Shown piece after piece: positions 31,940 to 43,100 of a stretch of 64,000 nt of DNA. Origin of the DNA: Apiosordaria backusii (lineage: Eukaryota > Ascomycota > Sordariomycetes > Sordariales > Lasiosphaeriaceae). The DNA lies in contig JAUKTV010000012.1 in assembly GCA_030549205.1 (NCBI GenBank), forward strand, positions 1,178,001 to 1,242,000. Direction: 5' to 3'. Both the position numbers and the translations under genes were made by a program. The notes beneath the pieces are model-generated. The model was not told the origin of the DNA, searched no databases, and worked only from the letters and a program-made list of their open reading frames with translations. Numbering within the stretch: the stretch's first letter is position 1; every line of letters starts with the position of its first letter.

Positions 31940-32797
31940 TTATGTTGGGGTCTCCTTCTTGCGTCTGCGAAGGTCCGTGTTCTCAGTCACAGGATTGGTG
32001 TCCCCAATAATAGTCGTCTCCTCCTTTTCCACCCCAACAGCCCATGTCTGTATAATTTGCTTGACCTCCTTGAACTTTTTCTCTTGCTTCTTCGCCTCAC
32101 CAAGATGCCATATGTATCCCGAATATACAGCAATCTCAGCGATTCCAACCAACAGACTTCCGCCCATTGTCAAGAATAGCCTCGCCGGTGTGCTCCACCA
32201 CCTGGCCAGCACCCAAAGGGTAGCTGCAACGCCCAGGATACTGACCAAGAAGTTCAAGATCAGCATCAACTGGCGGTGCACATCATTGTACGTAACATCG
32301 TCATCGCCAAGGTCCCTCTCGTCGGTCGGCCGGTTTACAGCAGCAAAGCTCTTTGCCATGTTCGCGCTGGGGAATCGCTGGGCGAAAGTTTCGGTTGGGG
32401 GCAGCGGGTTCGTCATTCGTTCGTATGCTCGTTGTTCCTCTTCACGGCGTAGACGGGCCATCAAGGCTTTGTATTCATTTGTCTGTACTTCCGTCAACAT
32501 CAACAGGCGCCTGGGAGCAGACATGCAACATACTGGCTCAGGCTTTGGTGGTGGCGGTGGGACATAGACCCAGGAACCTTTCAACATGCTTTCCAGGCTA
32601 TGCTCCTTGTGTCCGGCATCTCTGAGTATGGACCAAAGTTCGATAATTTGGGAGTGCAGGATGGGCTTGCCGACAGCGGCATCATCGAGCGCAGCATCGT
32701 CTTTGCCTGCCTGGAGCTTGTCTTGCAATGGACAGCCCAGACTGTCCCAAAGTTGCAAAGCCTCCACGATGGAGGGTGTCATTGTGAGGAGTACCAT
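31940..32797 (-). CDS. VMA12: V-ATPase assembly factor VMA12/TMEM199 type
   Basis: A single exon of 285 residues. Vma12 is an ER membrane protein that, with Vma22 and Vma21, assembles the V0 sector of the vacuolar proton ATPase. The N-terminal half is soluble and helical, with a PPPPPKPEP stretch and then the typical segment NEYKALMARLRREEEQRAYE. Two membrane segments follow (LMLILNFLVSILGVAATLWVL and about 15 residues later LFLTMGGSLLVGIAEIAVYSG), ending in a charged cytosolic tail. Length and topology match the family. It shares a 477-base divergent promoter region with COQ1. Confidence 0.88.
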   Translation of the reverse strand: MVLLTMTPSIVEALQLWDSLGCPLQDKLQAGKDDAALDDAAVGKPILHSQIIELWSILRDAGHKEHSLESMLKGSWVYVPPPPPKPEPVCCMSAPRRLLMLTEVQTNEYKALMARLRREEEQRAYERMTNPLPPTETFAQRFPSANMAKSFAAVNRPTDERDLGDDDVTYNDVHRQLMLILNFLVSILGVAATLWVLARWWSTPARLFLTMGGSLLVGIAEIAVYSGYIWHLGEAKKQEKKFKEVKQIIQTWAVGVEKEETTIIGDTNPVTENTDLRRRKKETPT

Positions 32798-33274
32798 GGC
32801 GAATTGTGTTGGTGATGTGAGTCCAATGTGAGACTGGCAACAGTAAACGCTTCAGACAAAGAACCAGTGTTTTGTTTGCTTGGGACTCCGTCAAGTCAAG
32901 CTGTTGGAGCTTCAAGCTGATGCGGCCCAGGACGGCGGATCGCCAAGCCCTCAAGCTGCAAGGATCCAGGCATCCGGTGGCTCCGCTGAAACACCAGCCA
33001 CAGGCACAAGCCAAATACGCCACGGCCGCCAGAACCGCATGCCAAAAAATTATCGGGAAGGAAGTTTTCGGGACCCACAACACCGGCCGAAAGCAACCAG
33101 TGCGTCTTGATCTTTCGTACGACAAGGCCGGAGATCACGGCTTTCGGAGCTTCTCTCGCCGTCGAATTCCTCCCGATGAAGCAGATGACCACGCAGTAAC
33201 CGACAGAGGTCAATTGGATATTCAAGAGGAGGATTCGACCGGGACGAGTGTGTGGGAAACACAGAGTCCGAGAA
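32798..33274. other. Divergent promoter, VMA12 and COQ1
   Basis: Head-to-head spacer. Open frames run through it on both strands but show no family signature. Both flanking products serve organelle biogenesis; shared regulation is possible but not shown. Confidence 0.5.
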
Positions 33275-34708
33275 ATGCAGGGCCCTACAATAATGGTGCG
33301 CGGGGTCAGCCGGCTTCCTCGCTTGTCAGCATTTTCGAGGACGACGACAACGACGACATGCTCCAACTGCCTCAGATCTACCGCCCCTCTCGACATTAGG
33401 ATAGCCCAGTCCAGGGCGCTCTTCCACACCGGAAGACGAGACTCCTCCGCCTGGGCCGCCGCCGTCTCAGTCGCCGGCAACATCGTCAACAATGCGATCA
33501 CCCGTGCCACCCGGGGCGACATGCCCTCCGTCGACCCCCTTCGGATCGTCGCCAAGGAAATGAAGTTTCTCACAGGCAACATCAGGAAACTCCTCGGATC
33601 AGGTCACCCCTCGCTAGACAGAGCAGCAAAGTACTACACACAAGCCGAGGGCAAGCACGTGCGGCCATTAATAGTCCTCCTCATGTCGCGAGCCACCTCC
33701 CTCTGCCCCAAAGCGCCCAAGCGCCAGCAGGCTACCCTCCAAGCCTCGATGGGTATCGACAGTTCCATCTCCCCGCTCTCCGTCCTCTCCGACTTCAACC
33801 CTTCCGCGACAGCCGTCGCTCCCGAAGCCGAGACGAACGACCACCCCGATATCCTCCCTTCGCAGAGAAGACTCGCCGAAATCACCGAGCTGATCCACAC
33901 TGCTTCGTTGCTTCACGACGATGTGATCGACCACTCCGAATCCAGGCGGGGGTCACCGTCTGCCAACCTCGAGTTTGGCAACAAGATGGCTGTGCTGGCG
34001 GGCGATTTTCTTCTTGGCAGGGCATCCGTTGCTCTTGCGCGGTTGCGCCACGCCGAGGTGATTGAGCTTTTGGCTACGGTTATTGCCAACTTGGTCGAGG
34101 GCGAGTTCATGCAGCTTAAGAACACGGCGCGCGACGAGCGCAACCCGCAGTGGTCGGAGGAGACGGTGACGTATTACCTCCAAAAGACCTACCTCAAGAC
34201 CGCGTCATTGATCAGCAAGAGCTGTCGTGCGGCGGCGCTGCTGGGTGGGGGCGATGCCGCGACGGTGGATGCGGCGTATGCATATGGCAAGAACCTGGGG
34301 CTGGCGTTCCAGTTGGTGGATGATATGCTCGACTACACTAGGAGCGAGCAGGAGCTGGGCAAGCCGGCGGGTGCGGACTTGGAGTTGGGGCTGGCGACGG
34401 CGCCATTGCTGTTTGCGTGGAAGACGATGCCAGAGTTGGGGGCGTTGGTAGGGAGGAAGTTTGAGAAGGAGGGTGATGTTGCGAGGGTGGGTTCTCCCTT
34501 AAAATTCGTCCAAAAAAGGAAGATAACTGACTTGACTATTTTCTAGGCACGCGACTTGGTTGCGCAAAGTGATGGTATCGAGCAAACGCGGGCGCTGGCT
34601 GAGGACTATGCAGAGAAGGCGATTGCCGCCATTGCGCCGTTCCCAGACAGCGAGGCCAAGGATGGTCTCATTGAAATGGCTGTCAAGACTCTGAAGCGAA
34701 AGAAATAG
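33275..34708 (+). CDS. COQ1: Long-chain trans-polyprenyl diphosphate synthase (COQ1)
   Basis: Exons 33275-34486 and 34547-34708 encode 457 residues. The enzyme makes the polyprenyl tail of ubiquinone in mitochondria. Both aspartate-rich motifs are present: LLHDDVIDHSESRRG (first) and QLVDDMLDY (second), along with GKHVRPL and GEFMQLKN. The N-terminus is basic and S/T-rich, fitting a mitochondrial presequence. Two ATGs (33275 and 33293) are possible; the second gives MVRGVSRLPRLSAFSR, a better presequence, so the start may be six codons later. An inserted acidic/serine stretch at about residues 165-200 precedes the first DDxxD motif. The number of isoprene units made cannot be read from the sequence. 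Confidence 0.93.
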
Positions 34709-35846
34709 ACGTGTAGAACAAACACAACCATGAATCTAGATCTCCAAGTCTAAAAGGCTTGGCTCGGGGGTGGAACTCGGGACTCGGCACTTTATTGTAC
34801 TACTAACAAACAACCACAGATGGGAAAAACACATATCAGTGTACCTAGGCGGACACATCTTTTGTTTTTGCATTTGGGAAAGCGGATGGTTGAAACTATG
34901 GGCTCGGGAATAGAAAAGAGTTTGTAGGTGTGTTTTTTTGTACAACATGAGAAGAACGTAGACAAAAGGTATTCAGGGGGTGGCGTTGGCTCTGTGTGGA
35001 TGATGATGGAGGTACCTACCTAATGACGGCATTCAGCTCACCCCTAAATCTACATGCTTGTATCTCTGATATCTCCAACCCCAATGTCGAAAGAGAATGT
35101 CTTGTCAAGATAAGTCGGGCCAATTGGTGACCGACGGCTCAATTGGTAAGGCCGTTGCTAAGGTCGTTGGTAGTTGGTAAGGTAATTGGTAAGGGTAGTT
35201 GGGTAACACGGATTTCGGGATTTGAATCCTTTCAACCAAAACTCTTCATAACCACTATCCAACAAAGAAGCTCCAACTGTGGTACGGTGTTCCGGTTACC
35301 GCCGCGGCGGTCACTTACATAATTAGCAGATTGAGTTCGGAAGCTTACATCACCAACCTAGGCATTGTTGTAGATGGCTACCCTTTCAAACAAGCCTCGG
35401 TAGTTGTGAAAAGCCAAGCCGGCAGACCCCCCCTCCCTGGTTACTATGACGATTTTGGAGGGGTTTTCTGCGGGGAGGAATGGATTGGTAAGTGAAAGTG
35501 CCACGCAATGCGGAGAATGTTAAGCAAAAAAAAGACATGCCCTGAAACGGAGAAGAAAATCGAATGGAAGGAATTCGATGGTTCCCTTCGATGCAGGCGT
35601 GGGAATGGATCAGATAAGCCATTGAAGCTCCACTTGGGTGTGGAAAGGAGGGGGCAAGATGGAGGGGGAAGTATTCATGACATCGCTTAGAGATGGGAAA
35701 GTGCTGACCAGGGTTGAAGAGTATATATATATCCCCTTTAACCTCACCTCTCCCTCGACATAATCCCATATTCTCTATCCATTGTGTGTCTTCCTATAAA
35801 AACACAACAACCCTCCCATAACACAAACGTCAACCAACCGCCCACC
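34709..35846. other. Intergenic, COQ1 to oxidoreductase
   Basis: No gene seen. Around 35113-35210 the motif ATTGGTAAGG and variants (TTGGTGACC, GTTGGTAGTTGG) recur about six times. The promoter of the next gene has a TATA box (separate entry). Confidence 0.5.
35722..35737 (+). promoter_or_regulatory. TATA box with adjacent CCCCT (STRE-like) element
   Basis: TATATATATAT at 35722-35732 is followed at once by CCCCT, about 115 bases before the oxidoreductase ATG. TATA plus a stress-response element is typical of inducible fungal genes. Function is inferred. Confidence 0.5.
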
Positions 35847-36899
35847 ATGCCCTCCGAAACCAACACCACGCTGGTCCTCTCCCAACGCCCGTCCGGCCCA
35901 ATCATCCAAGGCCAGACCTTCTCCCTCAAGTCCTCCCCGGCGCCCACCTCCTCCGACCTCAAAGATGGCCAAGTCCTCCTCGAGACCTTGTACATCTCCT
36001 TCGACCCCGCCATGCGCGGCTGGCTCGATGACCGCCGCTCCTACCTGCCCCCCGTCCAAATAGGCGAAGTCATGCGCGCCCTCACCGTCTCCCGCGTCCT
36101 CGCCTCCAAGTCCCCCAAGTTTTCCACGGGGGACATCGTCACCGCCCCCTCCGGCATCCAAGAGCTCGCCATCATGCCGGACAGCCAAGTCGAAAAAGCC
36201 TATGACCTTCCGGCAGGCGGCAAAGTCACCGACCTCCTCGGCGTGCTGGGAACAACCGGTTTGACGGCCTACTTTGGCATGACCAAGATCGGGCAGCCCA
36301 AGGCCGGTGATACCGTCGTTGTCAGTGCCGCTGCCGGAGCAACGGGATCGGTGGCCGCGCAGATTGCAAAGATTGCCGGGGCGAGGGTGATTGGAATTGC
36401 CGGCGGCGAGGCAAAGTGCCGCTGGCTCAAGGAGGAGCTCGGGCTGGACGAGGCATTGGATTACAAGGCTTCAGACTTCAAGCAAAAGTTCAAGGAGGCC
36501 ACGCCAAAGTTTGTGGATGTCTACTTTGACAACGTCGGGGGTGAGATTTTGGACCTGGCCATGGCGAGGGCGGCGCAGTTTGCGAGGTTTGTCATGTGCG
36601 GTGGGATTTCGCAGTACAACAGCGAGGACAAGAAGGGCCCCGGGGCGAGCTTCTTCAACGTGATTAGCCAGCGCATCAAGATGCAGGGCTTCATTGTTTT
36701 TGACTACATCAACGAGTATGACGCCGCGAGGAAGGAGCTGGCGGGATGGGTGGCGGAGGGGAAGCTGAAGAGAAAAGAGACGGTGGTGAAGGGCGGTGTG
36801 AGGAGCGCGGAGGAGGCGTTTGACTATTTGTTTACGGGGAAGAATACCGGCAAGTTGATGGTGGAGGTGAGGAATCTGGAGGAGGGGGCGAGGTTGTAA
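35847..36899 (+). CDS. NADP-dependent medium-chain oxidoreductase (alkenal/2-alkenal reductase, CurA/LTB4DH type)
   Basis: A single exon of 350 residues from an ATG in a CCCACCATG context. These zinc-free medium-chain reductases reduce the double bond of reactive alkenals and enones with NADPH. Seen in the sequence: the N-terminal FDPAMRGWLDD segment, the nucleotide-binding stretch VVSAAAGATGSVAAQIAK, the VYFDNVGGEILD segment, CGGISQYN, and the C-terminal GFIVFDY with TGKNTGKLMVEV. Zinc-ligand cysteines of true alcohol dehydrogenases are absent. A detoxification role is likely; the substrate is unknown. Confidence 0.92.
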   Translation: MPSETNTTLVLSQRPSGPIIQGQTFSLKSSPAPTSSDLKDGQVLLETLYISFDPAMRGWLDDRRSYLPPVQIGEVMRALTVSRVLASKSPKFSTGDIVTAPSGIQELAIMPDSQVEKAYDLPAGGKVTDLLGVLGTTGLTAYFGMTKIGQPKAGDTVVVSAAAGATGSVAAQIAKIAGARVIGIAGGEAKCRWLKEELGLDEALDYKASDFKQKFKEATPKFVDVYFDNVGGEILDLAMARAAQFARFVMCGGISQYNSEDKKGPGASFFNVISQRIKMQGFIVFDYINEYDAARKELAGWVAEGKLKRKETVVKGGVRSAEEAFDYLFTGKNTGKLMVEVRNLEEGARL

Positions 36900-39599
36900 A
36901 TGGGAGTGGCGAGTGTGCTGTGATTTGATAGAGATGTAAATGGATAGATGGTTGATTAATAGTTACGCGAATTTCTCAAACAAGAAGGATGTCGTCAACA
37001 TGATATGAAGTATGTTGTACAAAAGAAACAGAAGATGCAAAAAGCTCACCAGCACGGTCCCAAGTACTGGCTACGAAAACCCTTGCGGGTTTTACCATCC
37101 GGATCAGATCTCGAAACGGACATTTTTCAGATTGCCTCCCATTGATTACCTGGGGGAGGCAAGGTCAACCAGGGACTTTCATCTTTAGAGCCATAGTCAG
37201 TGGCTTGGATCAAGTTGATCTCGACCTGGATTCGAACCTGTGATCTTAGGCCGCTGTACCCAACAGGCTTTCCATTGTCGCTTCTGACTGCTGCCCCAAA
37301 CCAACAGTCAGGTGCCAATTGAATGGCGAGAGTTTGGGAAGGGACTCTGGTAGATAAGGGCAGGACCCTCTTAGGTTGTGGTGTGTGCTTTCGTTGTTGG
37401 TTCCTTCCCAAGAGCAGGCTTGGTCAAATCCACAACATGTTCAGATTACGAGTCCTCGGCAAGCTCAGACTCTTAGCAAAGCCTTCTTTTCTTACCAATC
37501 GTTTGAGACAGGCTGGTACAGTATGCACCTTTCCTTTCCCCGGCTTGGGACAACTTCTCACACAGACAGGGCGCAGGATCAAGAACTGACATGACCTGAC
37601 ATCGGATGCTATCAGCTGCACGAAATGTGACAGATTCCGCCGACAACCAAGCTCAAAAGTTGCACTTTTCACCGTCTCCCACCGGCAGTTGTGAGGACAC
37701 CCCAAAAAAAAAAGCATGGAACAGGATACTGTCGGTCGTCGGATCTGGCTGTCGCAGCATGGATCATCCTTTCGGGGACCGACATATGTCCATGTAAGGT
37801 ATGCATATCCAAGACCTCTAGGTTGGGCAGACCGCCTCCAGCCTTATGGGGAAAGATCTGGAGAGGAGAGACACAAGCCGGAAACTGAAACAATCACAGG
37901 AACTCCAGTTTTCGCTTTACACGCACTGTTAACCTAGATGGTAAATTCCAAGGTGAAAGGTGCAGTTGTCTAAGACCTACATGTCAACCTCCTCTCCAGC
38001 TCGCGAGCTGCTTCCCATATCAGATCAGCGCCAAAACGAACCGGTCTCAGCCTCCATGTACGAGACCAAATCACAACATTATCGAACACGAAATCCTCTG
38101 AGCTTTTTATGACCCATCAGATCCCACCAAACCACAACCACAGTTCAGAAGTTCCAGACCATCCATCACCAGCACACATCCATTATCAGATGGAAACTAA
38201 CAGACCTTGCCCAATCCCGGAGAGTCCCGGAGATAAACCACCCTACCTACCCCGACTAATGCCTCTGCATACATGAATCACAAAGCAGAGGCCCCTCCAT
38301 CCCCAAATACCTACCTGCAGGTCGCACCGGTGTGACAGATCTCAACCCACCACCTCTTCCCATCTCGCCGTGATGTGCGCAGCAAAAGGTGTGGTGTGAA
38401 ATCCCCCAGGTGCATGCTACCAGGGTCTCCCATAGGGTCGGCTATGGTCTTGTTGTTGCTTGGGACGCTCATTGGGCAGTTCGTTCGGCGCTGTTAGCTG
38501 TGGCGTCTTTTGGCTTTTGGAAGCGGCTGCATTTCGAGGCCACACCTCGCGCATCATGTCTTTTAAACAAGACAAAACATTGGTTTTGGAAGACCGGGGA
38601 GGGTTTGCTGTGGAATTTGGCTGCCTACATGACTTTCAGTATGCTCAACGGTACGGATACTGTCAACCCGAGCCCTAACAAAGTGATAAAAGGGAACTTT
38701 CGGTGCATGTAGATATCACCATCCTATACCTATTGCGTGATCCATTCCCCAAAATGGACGCTTGCTTCACTTGACACCTGTGGACTACTGCAACTGACAT
38801 CGGTCATACCAATAGTGCCAACACTCCGGTCTACCCTACTGCTGTGCCTCGCCATCTCCAGACAAGTTTACCACAGAGGCAGTGTCAACTGTGTGACTTA
38901 ACCTCTCATTTGGCTCTCATCTATCATCTGCCGGGTCACGATGTGAGACAGACAATCGGTTACACAAACCTCTCATCCAGTAACAACCAGGTCTGTCAAG
39001 CCAAAAGATCTCGGAAACCCAGCTTGCCGGAATATCACATTACGATAAAGGCAGGTGGAGAGAAATATCATGAAGTTTGGCCAAAGCTCAGAGGGACGAT
39101 CGAAAAGTCTAGACCTGTTCTATTGATGCATTTGCGAGTTAATGTGGCAGAAGCATGCATGTCTTTGCTGCCCCTCTCACCCGAGTACGCTCTAGGCGCT
39201 TCACCCACATCCTTCACCAGATCAACACGCCGCCCGCACTTAATCCGACCACAAATCGAGCTCCGTTACTTTGTACATTAGTAGTCCATACAAAGTCAAT
39301 AAAACGGTCAGACACTGTCCACCTCCGTCAGTTATCACAGCTGCAGAACTAACTGAGCTCATATCCGTCCCCGATCTGAACTTCCAACTCGTCCTTGATC
39401 TAAGATTTCTAAGCTTCTGTCTACATGCAAGAGACCTTTTGTTCAAGTAAGGTCAGTGTGGGGACTCTGGCTCGGATCACCCCTCTACTGTTTCAAACCA
39501 CCAAAAAATGGGCCCTGTATATTAGATCCCTCTTCCAACAAGCATCTCATCAATCAGACCTCTATTTGACTACCCCTCTTTTGACCAGGACCTGTTTTG

Positions 39600-39850
39600 T
39601 CAGTTCAAGTAAGCTCAGTTCAAGTAAGCTCAGATCAAGCCTGTCAGAAGGCTCGGATTGTGCTATAATGAAGTTCAGATGAAGCTTGGGAGAAGCTCGG
39701 TTGTGTCTTGGTCAAATTTAGCTTAAAGCTTGGATAGCAGACAGCAAAAAGCTCTTTATACGGTATCTCATCCAAGCTTAGATTAAGTCTATCCAATGCT
39801 CAGATCATGTCTCATTCAAGCCCAGATTAAAGCTCAGATGGTAGGTAGCA
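39600..39850. repeat. Degenerate AAGCTCAGAT-type repeat zone
   Basis: Short variants of one motif recur here: AAGCTCAGTTCAAG, AAGCTCAGATCAAG, AAGCTTAGATTAAG, AAGCCCAGATTAAAG and AAGCTCAGATGG. Spacing is irregular at roughly 12-50 bases. The reverse complement of the same motif recurs at 56370-56560. Confidence 0.55.
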
Positions 39851-40093
39851 GAATTAGCATCGGATGGATACTCAGGAGAGGTTGTTGTTGTAAGTCTATT
39901 TAAACAGCATTATCCTTATCACTATATCCATGTTAATATCAACACATTATTCTCCCTCCCCGGCAACCCGCCGACCCTACCGGCAAACTGTGGAACCCCC
40001 GGTCAGCTAGATCGGAGTGGGGCCGAGCGGGGGTGGACGGGGAGGGACCCGATAACGCGGGGCATCTTTTCGCTTAAGAAACGTCTGTGCCCC

Positions 40094-40114
40094 GACGACG
40101 ACGACGACGACGAC
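40094..40114. repeat. GAC microsatellite
   Basis: Seven GAC units followed by GCCGAC. Confidence 0.85.
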
Positions 40115-43100
40115 GCCGACAGGGCGGATGACCCCTCCTGTGTCTCCCTACCTCCAGTCCGTGCTCCTGTTTCTTAGTGTGTGTTGTGCACACACTTCCT
40201 CTCTCGTTTATGGGGTCATCGGATACGTACGTGGGGGGTTGTTTACAGTAGTCTTGGATTTAGTGTGCCTGCGAGTGTTGTCTAGTGTGTCTCTCGATCT
40301 TGGAGTAGTGCGTGCGTCTGCAAGTCTTGAAAGTTTTTTTTTTTTGCTGCTCACATGCTCACTTGCCCAGCTCGCCATGCTTGCTCTCTTCCGCTGCCTA
40401 CCTATACCGCTATCCGATACAGCGGAAACCGTCGGCGGAAGTGAGAAAAAGCGCGGGGTAACAGAGTCAACAACTGGAAAAAGAGTGAGGTGAGTGTGTG
40501 AAAGAAGCGGTCTGTTCGGCTTTTCTTTCTCTGTCATCTGAGTGGTGTGGTTTGCTTTTCTTGCCCAATTGGCAATTGGCTCAGTCGGTTATCGGCGCAC
40601 TCGATGGGTTCGATGTCGTCATAGTCTTGAGAGGCAGCTTGAGAGAAAATGGGGTCTTCTTGGAGGTTACGTAGCAGAAATTATTAGCTAGGGGCCGGGA
40701 ATTTTCGCGCGCGCTTTGGTTTGAGAATGTCTTTTGGGAATTTGATGGATGGTGGAGAGAGATCAACAGCTGTTTGGAAACAATTGAATGTAAAGAAGAG
40801 GGGCAGTTTCTGATGAGCACACAGAATGCTGGTGTTTCCCAATAGGGCAGGTGAGGCGGGCAGGGGTTTAAAGGGGGGCGGCTGTTCAAACTTGTTTACA
40901 TACTATCTTTCGAGATTGTGGGAGCTACATCAGATGCTCAGAAGGTCCATAACAGAGCGAGGTTGATGAGAATGAAGAGGGACTCTCCTGCATTTCCATT
41001 GACTCATTTACACATTGTTGTTACCTGTGTGTGTGTGCGTGTGTGTGTGTTTTTTTTGTTTTTTTGCGCGCGGCAGTGAGGACTTCCCTGATATCACCCA
41101 AACCCATTTCATCCTCTCACCCCCTCATTTCCCCGCATCTTTTCATGTCTCCTCCAATTCGACACACCACCATCACTGGGGAACCACTGGGCCGCGCAAG
41201 AATACCCCGGAGAAGATCGATCCCGGGGTTACACATTTCCAAGAAACGCTTGCCCTGCCCCCGGTGTCGCAGAGAGCACTGCCCAGTCTTCTAGGCTCAC
41301 TCGACTCTCAACTGATAATATCAAGATTGTACGATTTCCTGACATACAAAAAAAAGATGGTGTGATAATGTCGCATTGGACAGCTTGTGTCCTGCCAGAT
41401 AGCTAAAATCTCGATCCCTTCAATTAAATAAAAAAAAGTCTTGTGTGTTTGTCTGCCCGCAGGTGTGCCTTGAAAAGAGCAGCGCCAAACCAAGAGAGAG
41501 ACGTATCATAAAGAAAGGAGAGAGAGTAGATCTCCGGCATATCTCCTGCCTTTGCATGAGAATAGACCGAATGTATGCCCGCGGCACAGCTGATCCGTGG
41601 ATACTCCTGTACATACTCTCCTCACAGCACGTCAGGAGTGTGCATGCATGCTGTATCCATAATAAGTGTTTCGAATACCTTCTGGCAAAAAGTAAACTAC
41701 TGTACCCAACTCTCAAAAGACTCTGGAATCTTTGCGGGGTTATGGCGAGCAAAAAAGCCAATGTATCGTTACTATCAACTTAAATTGTCGCCTGTCAAAG
41801 GAACATCTGTCATGGATCATGAAAAAAGAGAGGTGAACTTGCTCGGATGGTCTCATTTTGACATGCAGAAGGTTGAGCTTTGGGAGACCTGCAGCGTGGG
41901 GGACCCGTCAAAGGTTCCATTTCTTCGCTTCTCTCAAGGTGTAATTTTTTGTCTCGGGCCAATCCAATGATCGTCTCTCGCTCTTCTGTTGCTCATCTCT
42001 ATTGATGAATCGCCTTCGTTAGGGTGGAGATGGCTGGCAGCGGAGTATGTCTTTGAGTCAATGACAGGTTTATTGAGACAAGTACTGCTGTGGCTTTTTA
42101 CAAATCATCTCCTGCATAGAGTGCAGGACGGGGACTCAATGGCATGATTGCTGGTCGAGAACACACTTGAGTGTCGTCTAGAAGAAAGAGCTGAGACTTT
42201 GGGAGTTTGTGTCAACTTCGGCACAATAACGTCCCGAGAAAAAAGAGAAGGCGAAAGACGGCGGACTTTTTTGGGCCAGTAGAAATTGCAGGTGGGACAC
42301 AGAAGGCTTGGATACGAAGCTGTTGAGGGCTCGTGCCAAAATATTGGAGGTCAATGCTGGAGAAAATCGGTTCAGATAATGCAGCCTGCCGGAATCGATG
42401 AGATGGCGAGATATTCGGGTCCTTGTTGTGCTGCACTGTATACTCGTACAGACAGACAGACCAGTCAAGGCGGCCCAGCGGCCTGTCACCGGAGGGGAAG
42501 GGCCGCCGCGGATGATCCCCATGCAGAGTACAGTCGAGGTTAAACAAAATACGCCCGTGTCTTTGTAACCTCTAAGAGGCACATGTTGAGTATCTGTGCT
42601 AAGAACCGCGTTGGGCAAGAGGATTGTGATTCAAGGTGATCAAGGCTTTACCATTTGATGATTATAGCTGAATCGGGGAGAGGATTACGGTCAGCTAGTT
42701 TCTCCATGTTGATGGAAGGCGGGGTATCACATCTGGGGAAAACAAGAACGTCGAGGCAGGTTTTGCGAGAGAGATGGATCGACTTTTGAGGTTATGCAAG
42801 TGGGACCACAATGTCTCGAAAATCTCCGTCAAAGCATGGCAGATGTCAAGCCATTGCACAATTGCTTTCTTCGCCGTTCACCCGTGGAAGGTCGGTGATT
42901 TGTTGTCGTGCGACGTGCCGGTGGTGGTGGCTGGTTGCTGTGGTCTGGAGAGTCAAAGTTGAGATGGTGGTGATGGTTGGGCATCCACAAGGTCCTCAGA
43001 CCCAATCTGCCCGCCTCAATTCGCTGCGCCGAGAACAGTTCGCTCCAACCCTCGACGGCACAAGATCGGGTTGCAACGGAGCAACTCTGTGAGTGGTCAA

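Noticed and set aside
37205..37260. Minus-strand GGTTCGAATCC resembling a tRNA T-loop
   Set aside because: The T-stem has mismatches, the anticodon arm is unpaired and no acceptor stem is seen; at most a tRNA relic.
40577..40617. tRNA-like A box (TGGCTCAGTCGG) and B-box-like GGTTCGATGTC
   Set aside because: Boxes are only 30 bases apart, leaving no room for an anticodon arm, and no acceptor stem forms.
42178..42618. 146-codon minus-strand frame in the desert
   Set aside because: No domain, no favourable splice sites, competing frames on the other strand.
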